Positions 23,722-34,003 are shown, numbered from the stretch's first letter. The stretch: DNA of 64,000 nt from Paenibacillus planticolens (GCF_013141725.1 NZ_WHNZ01000022.1:410975-474974); one strand, 5' to 3'. Notes: generated by a model not told the origin, from the sequence alone. Numbers and translations: made by a program.

Positions 23722-25464
23722 CTATCCAATATTTTGAAAATAATAAATGCTGCCCGGATGCGCTTTCGCTTTCTTTTTGAGGACAGCCGCGGTATGGGAA
23801 ATATGTTCAAGCGAGATGGGAGCTTCACAGCTGCAAACGACTAACGACAGCGATAAGGTGACTCCCTCGTTTTTGACCTTGTTGCCGCTCCGGTCCCACA
23901 CATACTCCCATTCCTCATCTTCATAAAACATCTGGACCCCCTGCTCGAACCTGCGGATCATTTCCTGACACAGCAGCTCGGGTGCGGCCGTTGAAGAAAT
24001 CGCGATAAAATCATCGCCTCCCACATGCCCCACAAAATCAAGCGGGGTCCCGCAAACCGAGATGGCCTGCTGCATAATGTCCGCCGTGTATTGAATCAGC
24101 TGATCCCCTTTCTGAAAGCCGAACCGGTCATTGAACCATTTGAAATAGTCCAAATCCGCGTAGACAACATGAAAAGGTTTGCTCTCGTGAATCCGTTTAT
24201 TCAATTCCCTGTTGATCTGCAAGTTCCCTGGCAAGCCTGTCAGCGGATTCGCCACTCGCGCCGATTCCATCCGAACATTGGTAATGCTCTCTAAAATCGC
24301 TCTGATCGAAGCAATTCCTGCCATTTTCCCATTGCTAGTAATGATCACCAAGTCGTATAGACGATGAATGGAGCGCGATGTCGCCATCTGTGACACCTGC
24401 TCGACGGACATGAACTCGTCCACCATTAGCGGCGCATCATCCATGATGCTGTCGATCGTCCGATTCCAGAACAAAGAGAACGCATACTGTCCAGCCAATT
24501 GCTGAAACAGGCGATCTCTCATCATCAGGCCGACCGGCACTTCGCTGCTAACGATAACGGCGCCCACAGCTTCTTGATTTTTTTTGAAATAATCCGCCAC
24601 TTCCGAAATCGGCGCCTTGCTGTCGAACACTTTCACCGGTGTTTTAAGATCGCCAATATTCCAGCTCATATGGCCTCCTTGTACTTTGCGCTGATGCCAA
24701 ATTATCATCTTCAAGCTGTCCTGAATCGTGGCCGATGACGCTTTCGGCTTACCAAGCAAGAAACCCTGCGCATAATGGACGCCAAGCCGGGCTAATTTGA
24801 TCAGTTCATCTTCCTTTTCAATGCCTTCGGCAATAAGGAAAATGTTCATTTTTTGCGCAAATGTAACGAATGTTTCCAATATGTACTCTTTCACTTTATT
24901 TCTATGTATATCCTGGATAAGAGAGCGGTCTATCTTAATAAAATCCGGTTGGAGCTCAGCAATAGCCTGCATTGAAGAGTACCCGGCACCGGCATCATCG
25001 ATCGCAATCCGGTAGCCTTGTTTCCGGTAATGCTCTAGTATTTTTTGCGCCAGAGAGAAATCTTCGATCGATGTTCTTTCCGTTATTTCGAATACGACGT
25101 TACTTGGACGAAGCCCGTATTTCTGCAATTTCTCCAATGTTTTCCCAGGAACGAAGCCAGGATCATACAACACATGGGAAGAAATATTAATAAATAGCAG
25201 TTGCTGCGGATGCTCCAAAATGGACCCTTGAATCGCCTTCTCACGTGCCAGCTGCTCAAGCTTGTACAGCTCGCCATGATTCTCCGCGAATTGAAACAGG
25301 TTCAGAGGAGAATGAAACGTACTTTTCTCGGGGCCCCGTATTAACGCTTCATACCCCATTACTTGACCGTCCTCCATAGAAACGATAGGTTGATAGACAG
25401 AGTGAATGGAACCATTTTCAATGATATCGTAAAATTCGCGTAGCTCTTCTGACTGACTGCTCAT
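23722..25464 (-). CDS. EAL - CBS pair - GGDEF-type cyclic di-GMP protein
   Basis: 580 residues. Residues about 15-250 are an EAL phosphodiesterase domain with all expected catalytic residues visible: EALIRG, LFINISS, FEITERT, AIDDAGAGYSS, FIKIDRS, IAEGIE and YAQGFLLGKP. A CBS-like pair spans about 270-400. A C-terminal GGDEF-like domain follows (NPLTGLPGN, ADLDYFKWFND), but its signature is GGDDF, so cyclase activity is doubtful and it may be regulatory. It probably hydrolyses c-di-GMP, with CBS binding of a nucleotide as a possible control. AAGGG lies nine bases before the chosen ATG. No membrane segments. Confidence 0.92.
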   Translation of the reverse strand: MSSQSEELREFYDIIENGSIHSVYQPIVSMEDGQVMGYEALIRGPEKSTFHSPLNLFQFAENHGELYKLEQLAREKAIQGSILEHPQQLLFINISSHVLYDPGFVPGKTLEKLQKYGLRPSNVVFEITERTSIEDFSLAQKILEHYRKQGYRIAIDDAGAGYSSMQAIAELQPDFIKIDRSLIQDIHRNKVKEYILETFVTFAQKMNIFLIAEGIEKEDELIKLARLGVHYAQGFLLGKPKASSATIQDSLKMIIWHQRKVQGGHMSWNIGDLKTPVKVFDSKAPISEVADYFKKNQEAVGAVIVSSEVPVGLMMRDRLFQQLAGQYAFSLFWNRTIDSIMDDAPLMVDEFMSVEQVSQMATSRSIHRLYDLVIITSNGKMAGIASIRAILESITNVRMESARVANPLTGLPGNLQINRELNKRIHESKPFHVVYADLDYFKWFNDRFGFQKGDQLIQYTADIMQQAISVCGTPLDFVGHVGGDDFIAISSTAAPELLCQEMIRRFEQGVQMFYEDEEWEYVWDRSGNKVKNEGVTLSLSLVVCSCEAPISLEHISHTAAVLKKKAKAHPGSIYYFQNIG

Positions 25465-25656
25465 GTCCATCATCCCTTATGCCAATATAAGTATATCCTC
25501 AGTCTAGCAAACGAAATAACAGGCTTTATTATCGATATGTAAAATGTATGTAAAGACTTGAAATAAAAAAGAGGGAATTTGATATTTGCCACGAAAAAAT
25601 AGAAGGACGATTGCTAGGTGCGTACATAGCATGTACAAGCACGGAAAGGAATTGAA

Positions 25657-27243
25657 ATGGAACAACAAGTCAAAATCTTGGCGGTAGATGACCGCTATGA
25701 GAACTTGCTGGCTCTGAATAGCATTTTGGCCTCATCCCACTATGACGTAATTTCACTGCAATCCGGCGAGGAAGTTCTCCGATATTTATTAAAGGAACCT
25801 GCCGATCATATTGCAGTTATTCTAATGGATGTGCAAATGCCCGGACTAAGCGGCTTTGAAACCGTTGAACTGATCAAGCAGCGCAAAGCTTGCCAGGATA
25901 TTCCGATCATCTTCCTTACAGCCCTCAGTACATCGATTGAGCATGTGTTAAAAGGCTATCATGTGGGCTCGATTGATTATTTGTTCAAACCCGTTCATCC
26001 TGAAATGCTGCGTATGAAAGTCGATGCTTTCGTCAATATGCACCTGGGACACCAGAAAATCAAATATCAAAGCGAACTCCTCCATAAGCGTACGCTGGAT
26101 CTCGAGGAGACCAACCGCAAGCTGGCGGAAGCGGAAGAAAAACTAAAGCAGCAAAATACGCTTTTAGAGCAATGGGTCGAAGAACGGACTTCCGAGCTGG
26201 TGGATGCGCATGAGAAACTGCTAAAGTCACAGGACCATTTTAAGAAAATGTTCATGCTCTCCCCTTCTTTGATGGCCATCTGCCGTCTGCCGGATCTTAG
26301 CTATATCGAAATCAACGAGAGTTGGAAGCAGTATACGGGGTATGGCGACGAAATTATTGGGACGACGATGGATCTGTTGCGTCCGGAAACCGGGGAACCG
26401 ACCAGTAACGGAGAGGTTGTTCATAACTGCAAAGTGCGATATGAAACCAAATCCAAGGAGATTCGAACGGCTCTGCTCTCTACGGAAATCATCGATATCG
26501 AGAATGAAAGCTGCTTGCTCCAGGTTGCAGTCGATATTACGGAAAGCTTGCGTTTTGAGACGGAGATGGCCCGTCTTGCCCAATTGAATCTAGTGGGGGA
26601 AATGGCTGCCGGCATCGCCCATGAAATTCGCAACCCGATGACGACGATTCGCGGATTTTTACAGTTGTTTCGTGAAAACGACCGCAATATGCAAAAAGAG
26701 TATATTCCGATTATGCTCGAAGAACTGGACCGGGCCAACGAGATTATTACTGAATATTTATCACTGGCCAAAAATAAACAGTCCCATCAGCAGCCGGATC
26801 AAATTAACCGGATCATCGAAATGCTCATCCCGCTCATCCAGGCGGAGGCTGTCATGTCAGGCAAGCACGTTCAGTTCCAATTCGCCGAATGCCCGGTCAT
26901 CGACCTCGACGACAAAGAGATGCGGCAGCTTATTTTGAATATGTGCATGAACGGACTCGAAGCTATGACGATTGGCGGCACGCTAAACATCCAAACGTAC
27001 TGCGAGAACGAACACGTTGTCTTGCTTATCTCTGACGAGGGGACGGGCATTGATGAGAAGCATTTGGAAAAGCTCGGACGTCCTTTCTTCACGACGAAAG
27101 ATGAAGGCACGGGTCTCGGGTTAGCCATTTGTTACAGCATCGCAGCCAGACATCATGCCTCCATTGAAGTCCAATCCAGTCCGAAAGGGACAACCTTCTA
27201 TATTCGCTTCCCTGTTCTAGGGGATGCCGCCGATCCTAACTAG
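25657..27243 (+). CDS. hybrid sensor: receiver - PAS - histidine kinase
   Basis: 528 residues. A receiver domain comes first (ILAVDDRYENL, phospho-acceptor Asp in VILMDVQMPG, Lys in LFKPVHPE), then a coiled coil (about 130-190), a PAS domain (about 195-300), a HisKA domain with His in GIAHEIRNPMTTIRGFLQL, and a HATPase domain (NGLEAM, DEGTGID, GTGLGLAI). The HisKA block resembles sporulation kinases of the KinA-E group. No membrane segment, so it is cytoplasmic. AAAGGA precedes the ATG. Divergent from the EAL gene; no response regulator gene lies beside it, so the partner may be Spo0F or another remote protein (inference). Confidence 0.93.
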   Translation: MEQQVKILAVDDRYENLLALNSILASSHYDVISLQSGEEVLRYLLKEPADHIAVILMDVQMPGLSGFETVELIKQRKACQDIPIIFLTALSTSIEHVLKGYHVGSIDYLFKPVHPEMLRMKVDAFVNMHLGHQKIKYQSELLHKRTLDLEETNRKLAEAEEKLKQQNTLLEQWVEERTSELVDAHEKLLKSQDHFKKMFMLSPSLMAICRLPDLSYIEINESWKQYTGYGDEIIGTTMDLLRPETGEPTSNGEVVHNCKVRYETKSKEIRTALLSTEIIDIENESCLLQVAVDITESLRFETEMARLAQLNLVGEMAAGIAHEIRNPMTTIRGFLQLFRENDRNMQKEYIPIMLEELDRANEIITEYLSLAKNKQSHQQPDQINRIIEMLIPLIQAEAVMSGKHVQFQFAECPVIDLDDKEMRQLILNMCMNGLEAMTIGGTLNIQTYCENEHVVLLISDEGTGIDEKHLEKLGRPFFTTKDEGTGLGLAICYSIAARHHASIEVQSSPKGTTFYIRFPVLGDAADPN

Positions 27244-27256
27244 GATCGGTTTTTTA
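27230..27256 (+). terminator. intrinsic terminator of the hybrid kinase gene
   Basis: CCGATCC (27230-27236) and GGATCGG (27243-27249) around TAACTA, then TTTTTTA. The stop codon lies in the hairpin. Confidence 0.9.
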
Positions 27257-27286
27257 TTTGGGAAGCGAGACGTCACCCTAATTGCA

Positions 27287-27323
27287 CAAAAACAGCCGAT
27301 GGTTATTCACCATTCGGCTGTTT
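27287..27323 (-). terminator. intrinsic terminator of the pst-phoU operon
   Basis: AACAGCCGATGGT arm and ACCATTCGGCTGTT arm; on the minus strand five U follow. Confidence 0.88.
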
Positions 27324-27334
27324 CATGTTAACTT

Positions 27335-27994
27335 TTACACGTTCAAATCCTTGCGTTTACCCGTAACCATGTAAATAACGCCTTCACCGATATTCGTCGT
27401 GTGATCGGCTACACGCTCCAGGAAGTGCGCAACGAGCAGCAAATGCGTCAATTGGCGATTCCGGTGATAGTCGGAATTCATCATGCCCATCAGCTCCGTC
27501 ATCACGGTGCTGTACATCTTATCTACGCGATCATCCTTCTCAGCCAGTGCTGCGGCCCGGTGCACATCGCGTTCCGTGTAGGATAGCAAGCTCTCCTGCA
27601 GCATCTCGATGGCGATACCCGCCATTTGTGGAATCGTTTCGAGCGGTTTTACAAGCTCTTCTCCCGCGAAGCGGATCGTAATTTTGGCGATATCCACCGC
27701 ATGGTCGGCGATGCGCTCCAAATCCGTGGCGATTTTGAGTGCTGTGCCGATAATGCGCAAATCACTAGCCATAGGCTGCTGCAGTGCAATGAGACGCAGC
27801 GACAGCTCATCGATTCTGGTTAAGTACTCATCGATCAGATCGTCATTTTTAATCACTTGCTGCGCCGTTTGTTCATCAAGCGTGGACAGGGACTCAACGG
27901 ATTTAAGAATCAAATCCTTAACGCTTTCCCCCATCTCCAGTAATTCTTTTTGCAATAAAGTTAACGATTGGTGAAACCCGGGTCTTGCGTCCAT
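27335..27994 (-). CDS. phoU: phosphate signalling protein PhoU
   Basis: 219 residues, two three-helix PhoU domains each with the metal-binding E/D-x3-D pattern (ATDLERIADHAVDIAKI and AHFLERVADHTTNIGEG). PhoU links the Pst transporter to the PhoR/PhoP system and helps control phosphate uptake. It is the last gene of pstSCAB-phoU, 24 bases after pstB. Confidence 0.97.
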   Translation of the reverse strand: MDARPGFHQSLTLLQKELLEMGESVKDLILKSVESLSTLDEQTAQQVIKNDDLIDEYLTRIDELSLRLIALQQPMASDLRIIGTALKIATDLERIADHAVDIAKITIRFAGEELVKPLETIPQMAGIAIEMLQESLLSYTERDVHRAAALAEKDDRVDKMYSTVMTELMGMMNSDYHRNRQLTHLLLVAHFLERVADHTTNIGEGVIYMVTGKRKDLNV

Positions 27995-28018
27995 GTACGT
28001 TGCCCCTTCCGGTAATTG

Positions 28019-28786
28019 TTAGCCGAATCTTCCCGTAATGTAATCTTCGGTGCGCTGATCGTTCGGATTCGTAAAGATTTTATCTGTTTTGTCGGTTTCA
28101 ACTAAATAACCGTTCAAGAAAAAGGACGTCATATCGGAAATTCTGGCTGCCTGCTGCATATTGTGCGTTACGATAATAATCGTATATTTATCTTTCAGGG
28201 TTTGCGTCAACTCTTCAACCTTCAGCGTTGAAATCGGGTCTAGTGCCGAAGTAGGCTCATCCATCAGCAGCACATCCGGTTCAACCGCCAGCAAACGGGC
28301 GATACATAACCGCTGCTGCTGCCCGCCTGACAACCCGAGAGCGGATTTGTGCAAGCGATCCTTGACTTCATCCCACAGTGCGGCTTGCACAAGGCTGCGT
28401 TCCACGATTTCATCGAGCAAAGCTTTCTTCTTGATGCCGTGAATCCGCGGACCATAAGCAATATTGTCGTAGATGCTCATAGGAAAAGGATTTGGGCGTT
28501 GAAACACCATGCCCACTCTTTTGCGCAAAGAAACAACGTCTGAATCGGAACCGTAAATGTTATGGCCGTCTACGGCTACATTTCCTGTAATACGAACGCC
28601 GTCAATTAAATCATTCATGCGGTTCAAAGTACGCAGGAACGTTGATTTTCCGCAGCCTGAAGGTCCGATCAATGCCGCGATGCTTCCTTTTTCAATCGTC
28701 AAATCGATATCGTGAAGCGCGTGATTTTCTCCGTAAAATAAATTCAATTTATCTGCTTTGATCTTTGTCATGGTCATGGTCGCCAC
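28019..28786 (-). CDS. pstB: phosphate ABC transporter ATPase PstB
   Basis: 255 residues. Walker [10 protein letters not shown], the signature LSGGQQQR, Walker [14 protein letters not shown] and the H-loop VTHNMQQA are present. It powers high-affinity phosphate uptake with PstA and PstC. Two bases separate it from pstA. Confidence 0.98.
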   Translation of the reverse strand: MATMTMTKIKADKLNLFYGENHALHDIDLTIEKGSIAALIGPSGCGKSTFLRTLNRMNDLIDGVRITGNVAVDGHNIYGSDSDVVSLRKRVGMVFQRPNPFPMSIYDNIAYGPRIHGIKKKALLDEIVERSLVQAALWDEVKDRLHKSALGLSGGQQQRLCIARLLAVEPDVLLMDEPTSALDPISTLKVEELTQTLKDKYTIIIVTHNMQQAARISDMTSFFLNGYLVETDKTDKIFTNPNDQRTEDYITGRFG

Positions 28787-28788
28787 AG

Positions 28789-29646
28789 TTATTTCCCCCC
28801 GGAAAGTCTTTTTTGTAAGATTCGGCTTGGTATGCTGACTAGCAGGTTAAAGATAAGTACGACGATCAGGAGCAGCGCGGCACTTCCTTTGGCAATCTCC
28901 TTCGCATCCGGAACGAGCGCTTCAGCGCCGACGTACCAAAGGTGAACGGATAACGTCTCACCCATCTTCAGCGGGTTGAAATCCGGGAAGAACCGGGAAA
29001 CCGATAAGCCGGCTGTGTAAATGAGAATGGCGGATTCACCCAATGCGCGTCCGGCAATCAGCGTGATCCCAGTAATCAAGCTAGGCAGCGCCGCTGGAAT
29101 CAGCACTTTGCGGATCGCCTGCCACTTGGTGGAGCCCAGCGCTAAGCTAGCTTCCCAGTAGGAATCCGGAACGGTGCGGATCGATTCTTCCGTAACACGG
29201 ACCATAACCGGCAAGTTCAACAGGGCTACCGTCGCCGCGCCGCCGAGAATGGAAAACTTCAGTCCGAGCAAATTGGCAAAAAGCAAGAAACCAAACAAAC
29301 CAAAAACGATGGAAGGTACAGAAGACAAAGCTTCAACAGAGATACGGACGAGATCCGTAAACCAATTCTTTTGCGCGTAAACCGCTAAGTAAATGCCTGA
29401 GAACAGTCCAATTGGAATGGAGATCAATAAAGACAAGATCAAGACATAGAAGGAGTTGAAAAGTTGAGGTCCTACGCCACCGCCGGCTTTGATTTCCTCC
29501 GGTTTGCCGAAGATGAAATGCCAGGACAAATGCGGAATCCCATCGCCTAAAATTCGAAAGAGAAACCAGGCTAAAATTGCAATGATGACAATACCCGATG
29601 CCCAGAAGTATACCGTGGCAATCCGATCTGTTGTTTTACTTGTCAT
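28789..29646 (-). CDS. pstA: phosphate ABC transporter permease PstA
   Basis: 285 residues with six membrane segments and the permease EAA loop ([29 protein letters not shown]). It forms the membrane channel with PstC. Its start overlaps the pstC stop by four bases. Confidence 0.97.
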   Translation of the reverse strand: MTSKTTDRIATVYFWASGIVIIAILAWFLFRILGDGIPHLSWHFIFGKPEEIKAGGGVGPQLFNSFYVLILSLLISIPIGLFSGIYLAVYAQKNWFTDLVRISVEALSSVPSIVFGLFGFLLFANLLGLKFSILGGAATVALLNLPVMVRVTEESIRTVPDSYWEASLALGSTKWQAIRKVLIPAALPSLITGITLIAGRALGESAILIYTAGLSVSRFFPDFNPLKMGETLSVHLWYVGAEALVPDAKEIAKGSAALLLIVVLIFNLLVSIPSRILQKRLSGGK

Positions 29647-30581
29647 TTCACTTCACTCCTCTTTGCAACGATGCGAATAATGATGATTAAGGATAAGGAG
29701 ATCACAAGTAAAAGCAGCGCCATCATATATAAGGCATTGTTCCAAGTTGATCCGTAGTTCGTATTTCCCATGTCCTTCACGATAGCCGTTGTTAATACCG
29801 TTGTGGAATCCAGCAATGATTTCGGCATTTGCGGCGAGTTACCGATAACCATGAACACAGCCATCGTTTCACCGATTGCACGCCCCATGCCAAGAATAAT
29901 CGCCGTTAAAATACCCGGTCTAGCTGCAGGCAGCAGTACCCGCCACATCGTTTGCCAACGCGTAGCTCCGAGTGCCAGCGAGGCTTCCTCCAACCGGCTT
30001 GGAAGCGAGCGGATAGCATCCTCCGAAATGGAGAGAATAGTCGGTAGAATCATAATTGCCAATATGATAGAAGCAGGCAGAATGCCGTAAGCGACATCGC
30101 CGGTTAATTTACCTAATGCCGGAACAATGACCGTCATCCCGATCAAACCGTAGACAACCGAAGGAATGCCCACGAACAAATCGGTGGCGGGACGCATGAT
30201 TTCGCGCATCCATTTCGGCGCGATTTTGGCCATGAACAACGCTCCGGACAAGGCCAGCGGCACGGAGATAACGACGGAAACAAGCGTCATCAGCAAGGTG
30301 CTGTATAGAAACGGAAACGCTCCGAATTTGTTTGATCCTGGCGTCCAGTCGGTGGAGAAGAAGAACTCCAAAGGACTTACTCCCTGAAAAGTCTTTAACC
30401 CTTGCATACCCACAAAAACAATGATAGAAAAAATGATGGCTGATACAAGAGCAGCACTCCCGACAAACACCCATCTCATGATGCTGTCTTGTCTATGTTG
30501 TCCTTGGGTCCATTTGGTAACAATTGGACGACTTTTGTTGTCTGAACTCGCACTTGATAGTTTGTCTGCTACGGAATTCAC
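29643..30581 (-). CDS. pstC: phosphate ABC transporter permease PstC
   Basis: 312 residues with six membrane segments and the EAA loop EASLALGATRWQTMWRVLLPAARPGILTA. Partner of PstA. It lies 182 bases after pstS; the gap contains a hairpin terminator that would leave pstS mRNA in excess over pstCAB, usual for binding-protein operons. Confidence 0.97.
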   Translation of the reverse strand: MNSVADKLSSASSDNKSRPIVTKWTQGQHRQDSIMRWVFVGSAALVSAIIFSIIVFVGMQGLKTFQGVSPLEFFFSTDWTPGSNKFGAFPFLYSTLLMTLVSVVISVPLALSGALFMAKIAPKWMREIMRPATDLFVGIPSVVYGLIGMTVIVPALGKLTGDVAYGILPASIILAIMILPTILSISEDAIRSLPSRLEEASLALGATRWQTMWRVLLPAARPGILTAIILGMGRAIGETMAVFMVIGNSPQMPKSLLDSTTVLTTAIVKDMGNTNYGSTWNNALYMMALLLLVISLSLIIIIRIVAKRSEVK

Positions 30582-30715
30582 TGGGTTAATCCCCCTTTAT
30601 TTAATACCACATGCCCTAAACATGTCATACCTTCATAATAGGACATGATTGTCATTGGATCGTTAATGAATTGTAAAGGGAATGTAAAAGTTTATCGTTG
30701 TGACAACTAGAACAG

Positions 30716-30748
30716 CAAAAAGAGCGCCCGCATGTTTGCGTACGCTCT
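30716..30748 (-). terminator. attenuating terminator between pstS and pstC
   Basis: AGAGCG/CGCTCT outer stem and CGCA/TGCG inner stem, then five U on the minus strand. Partial readthrough into pstC is expected because no clear new promoter precedes pstC. Confidence 0.8.
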
Positions 30749-30763
30749 AGATGTGAGATTCGA

Positions 30764-31684
30764 TTACTTTTTAAGCAAATCAGCAGGCAAGAATTTCAAG
30801 TCACGAACTTGTTTACCTTGGAATTCTTTGCTGGAAATATACTCAATGAATGCTTTAGCTGGATCTTTTGCTTCGCCTTTTGTATACATGTGCTCAACAC
30901 CGAACAATTTGTAAGTGCCGTTTTTGATGTTTTCTTCGGAGAAAGCTACGCCGTCGATTTTCAAAGCTTTTACAGTATCATCGATGTAAGGAGTATCTAC
31001 ATAACCGATGGAGCTGGATTGACCAGCTACCGCTGTTTTCATCGCGCCGCTGTTTTCTTGCGTGATTCCGTCTTTTGTGAAGTCTTTGCCATCAAGAATG
31101 ATGGTTTTCACAAGTGTACGGGAACCGGAGCTGTCTGGACGGTGTACAAGAACGATTTTCGCATCGTTGCCGCCAACTTCTTTCCAGTTCGTCACTTTAC
31201 CCATGTAAATATCAGCTGCTTGTGCTTTTGTTACGTTATCTACTTTTACATCTTTGTTTACGATAAGTGCGAATGGAGCAATTGCTACTTGGTGGTCAAC
31301 AAGACCTTTATCTTTATATTCAGCAGCAGGTTCTACGTCGGAGTTACCGATATCGGAAGTACCGTCAGCTACGTTTTTAATCCCAGTTCCTGAACCGCCA
31401 GCTGTAACGTTGATCGTTACTTTCGGGTTCTTTTCCATGAACTCAGTTGCTGCTTGCTTAACTAGTGGAAGAAGTGCGCTTGAACCGGAAGCAGTGATTG
31501 TACCGGAAAGCTCTGTTTTAGGCGTATCAGTAGGCTTTGCCGACGCAGATGCAGCAGTAGTTGCAGCAGGTGTTGTGGAAGCTCCATTTGTTTCTGTTTT
31601 AGCTCCGCATCCAACCAATGACCCCATCATTAATACCGCGGAAAGTGTAAATGTAATCCCTTTTTTCGACATGAGCTTGAACAT
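30764..31684 (-). CDS. pstS: phosphate-binding lipoprotein PstS
   Basis: 306 residues from MFKLMSKKG. A lipoprotein signal ends in the lipobox LVGCG; a Thr/Ala/Ser-rich linker follows. The phosphate-binding blocks are ITASGSSALLPLVKQ, GGSGTGIKNVADGTSDIGNSD and HRPDSSGSRTL. It captures phosphate outside the cell for PstCAB. AAGGAGG lies 11 bases before the chosen ATG; an upstream ATG at 31693 lies only two bases after it. A Pho box upstream (31787-31825) indicates PhoP control. Confidence 0.96.
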   Translation of the reverse strand: MFKLMSKKGITFTLSAVLMMGSLVGCGAKTETNGASTTPAATTAASASAKPTDTPKTELSGTITASGSSALLPLVKQAATEFMEKNPKVTINVTAGGSGTGIKNVADGTSDIGNSDVEPAAEYKDKGLVDHQVAIAPFALIVNKDVKVDNVTKAQAADIYMGKVTNWKEVGGNDAKIVLVHRPDSSGSRTLVKTIILDGKDFTKDGITQENSGAMKTAVAGQSSSIGYVDTPYIDDTVKALKIDGVAFSEENIKNGTYKLFGVEHMYTKGEAKDPAKAFIEYISSKEFQGKQVRDLKFLPADLLKK

Positions 31685-31786
31685 AGTCAGCATGTCCTCC
31701 TTTTATTTTATGTTGCTTGTCTGGTTAGTTTCGATTTCCTTGTTTGTCTCTCGCAACTAACTTACAAATACATCTTACCAATCGAA

Positions 31787-31825
31787 TGTAAATTTCAAAC
31801 CCAAGAAACGTAAACGTAATGTAAA
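31787..31825 (-). promoter_or_regulatory. Pho box (PhoP binding site) upstream of pstS
   Basis: Four 6-bp repeats at exact 11-bp pitch on the minus strand: TTTACA (31820-31825), TTTACG (31809-31814), TGGGTT (31798-31803, degenerate) and TTTACA (31787-31792). A -10-like TAAGAT follows nine bases later, the usual spacing in PhoP-activated promoters of Bacillus. On the plus strand TTTACA occurs twice more at 11-bp pitch (31866 and 31877), toward the chemoreceptor gene. Confidence 0.8.
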
Positions 31826-31973
31826 ACTTTTTATAGTTCCATTTTGCTAGATTTGTATGGTGGATTTTACATGTTATTTACACAGATCGACGCTTTAGTT
31901 AATAGAAGCCTCCTATATTAATAAGTAGAAACAAGAAATATATCAGATCTTGTCTATTTATGGAGGGATGAGT

Positions 31974-34001
31974 GTGAGTAGGTTATTCTTTTTCAATACG
32001 ACCATGAGATCCAAATTAATCGTTAGTTTCAGTGGAGTGCTGCTAATCTTTCTAGCTGTTGCCTTTTTCAATCTCCACCAGGTTAATCAAATCAAACAAC
32101 ATTTGAAGGATCAGAATGACAAGGTCGCACTCAAAGTAATGGCACTTGAATTTAAGGAAATGGTTCAAGACATGAACATCATTGCCTCAGGGCTTGAGAT
32201 TTCGAAGAAACCTGAATACATATTTAAATACAATGCCAAGCGCCAACCTTTTAATGATTACGTTAAAAAAATTGGCGATACCGCCGCTACGCCGGATCAA
32301 CAAAAATGGCGCAGCCAATTGATACAAGCCTCCGTGGACTACATAAACAACTTTGATTCTGCCGCACAAATGATTCAAGTTAATAATGGTACGAGCACGA
32401 AAGATTTAGAAATCAATCTGATGTATTTGTACAATGAATCCCAGGACTTGAAAACGACCATCTTCGACCTCGTCGATAAGTTTTATGTGACCTACTCGGA
32501 ATCTGCGGATGAGGCGATCCTCTCATCTACCGGTGCCCTGGACAGCACCAGCCAGGTTATGATGTATGCCTCCGTTCTGGTGCTTATCGTGACTGTCTTG
32601 ATCGCTTTCATCCTTATCCGTTCTTTTGTCCGTCCGATTCAGAGACTGCAGAAAGCCGTTTCTCTAATCGCCGCCGGGGATTTAACGCATACCATTAACG
32701 CTGCCTCCAAGGACGAGCTTGGCCAGCTCAGTCAAAGCTTCGACCACATGATCCTGCAGGTTCGGCATATGCTTCATACGACTAAGGAGATCGCTTCTTC
32801 GTTAAGTGAACACTCGCATGAATTTCATCGCTTTTCGCAGATCACGGCGACCGCCAACTCGGATATTTTGAAAGCGATCCATGAAATATCGAAAGGCGCG
32901 GATGAGCAAGCCTCGAAAACCGAGTCCAGCTCCCTCATCATTGCAGAGCTTGAAACGGAAATTCGCGACATTACCGCCTACACGCACGAAATGATTCGCG
33001 CAAGCGATGAGGCTGCCGCGGGCACGCTGCAGGGAGCAGGTTACGTCCGGGCGTTGAAAACCTCGTCCGAACAGTCACAAGCTGTGCTGCACAAAGTTGA
33101 TGCAGCTATGCAGACCTTAGCCGCCAGCTCGAAGCAGATCGGCGCCATCACGCGTTCGATCACGGAGATCTCGACGCAAACGAACGTGCTGGCCCTCAAT
33201 GCCGCGATTGAAGCGGCAAGGGCCGGGGTGCACGGCCGCGGCTTCTCCGTGATCGCGGATGAGGTTCGTCAGCTGTCGCAGCAGACGAACGATTCGTCCA
33301 AGACGATCAGCGGCATTACGCAGGCGCTGCAGATTCAAATCCAAGAGCTGCAAAGCTCGCTCTTGGAAGCAAGGGATTCTGCGGATACACAGAATCATCG
33401 CGTAGCGGACACGCTCAGCTCCTTCGAGAGCATCGAGCACTCCATGAATGGCATCAAGGAACAGATCGAGCACATTCATTTGAAAATCGAGCAAGCGCGT
33501 TCCAAGAACGATACGCTTGTTGACTCTGTTCAATTCGTGGCGGCGATTGCCCAGGAAACAGCTGCCGGCGTTGAAGAGGTCAACTCGACATCAACAGAGC
33601 AGGATGCCTCCATCCGCCGTATCGCGGAAGAGTCGGATGACATTCTTGCTTTAGCCGATCAATTATTTGCGGAAATCAGCAAGTTTCGGATTGGTGATAC
33701 GGGCGTGATTCATACGTATGATTCTGCAGCGTTAGTTGCTAAAGTTGATGAGGTTGATGAAGAAGTAGAAGATGCAGAGAGGGATATCGAGGATATTTCT
33801 TTTAGTGGCAATGGCGCTGATGAGAGTGCTGGTGTTAATGGCAGACCTGCCAAAGTGGAGCTTATCGGGGAGCCCCCCGTTGGGATCGACAGAGAAGAAC
33901 CAATTGCCTCGCAGCATGCCGATCAAGCTGGGGCAGACTCCGATACAAAGCCCGCTCCTGCAGGAGCGAAGGAGAAAAAAGAGCCGGCGATTGTCGGGTA
34001 A
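31974..34001 (+). CDS. methyl-accepting chemotaxis protein
   Basis: 675 residues. One membrane segment near residue 20 (KLIVSFSGVLLIFLAVAFF), an extracellular four-helix-type sensor region, a second segment (VMMYASVLVLIVTVLIAFILI), a HAMP domain, and the cytoplasmic signalling domain with STQTNVLALNAAIEAARAG near its tip. A Glu/Asp-rich tail of about 70 residues follows the signalling domain, which is unusual in length. Ligand unknown. Start GTG at 31974 with GGAGGG six bases upstream; earlier in-frame TTG and ATG codons fall in or before this site. It is divergent from pstS, sharing the region with the Pho box. Confidence 0.94.
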   Translation: MSRLFFFNTTMRSKLIVSFSGVLLIFLAVAFFNLHQVNQIKQHLKDQNDKVALKVMALEFKEMVQDMNIIASGLEISKKPEYIFKYNAKRQPFNDYVKKIGDTAATPDQQKWRSQLIQASVDYINNFDSAAQMIQVNNGTSTKDLEINLMYLYNESQDLKTTIFDLVDKFYVTYSESADEAILSSTGALDSTSQVMMYASVLVLIVTVLIAFILIRSFVRPIQRLQKAVSLIAAGDLTHTINAASKDELGQLSQSFDHMILQVRHMLHTTKEIASSLSEHSHEFHRFSQITATANSDILKAIHEISKGADEQASKTESSSLIIAELETEIRDITAYTHEMIRASDEAAAGTLQGAGYVRALKTSSEQSQAVLHKVDAAMQTLAASSKQIGAITRSITEISTQTNVLALNAAIEAARAGVHGRGFSVIADEVRQLSQQTNDSSKTISGITQALQIQIQELQSSLLEARDSADTQNHRVADTLSSFESIEHSMNGIKEQIEHIHLKIEQARSKNDTLVDSVQFVAAIAQETAAGVEEVNSTSTEQDASIRRIAEESDDILALADQLFAEISKFRIGDTGVIHTYDSAALVAKVDEVDEEVEDAERDIEDISFSGNGADESAGVNGRPAKVELIGEPPVGIDREEPIASQHADQAGADSDTKPAPAGAKEKKEPAIVG

Positions 34002-34003
34002 TC

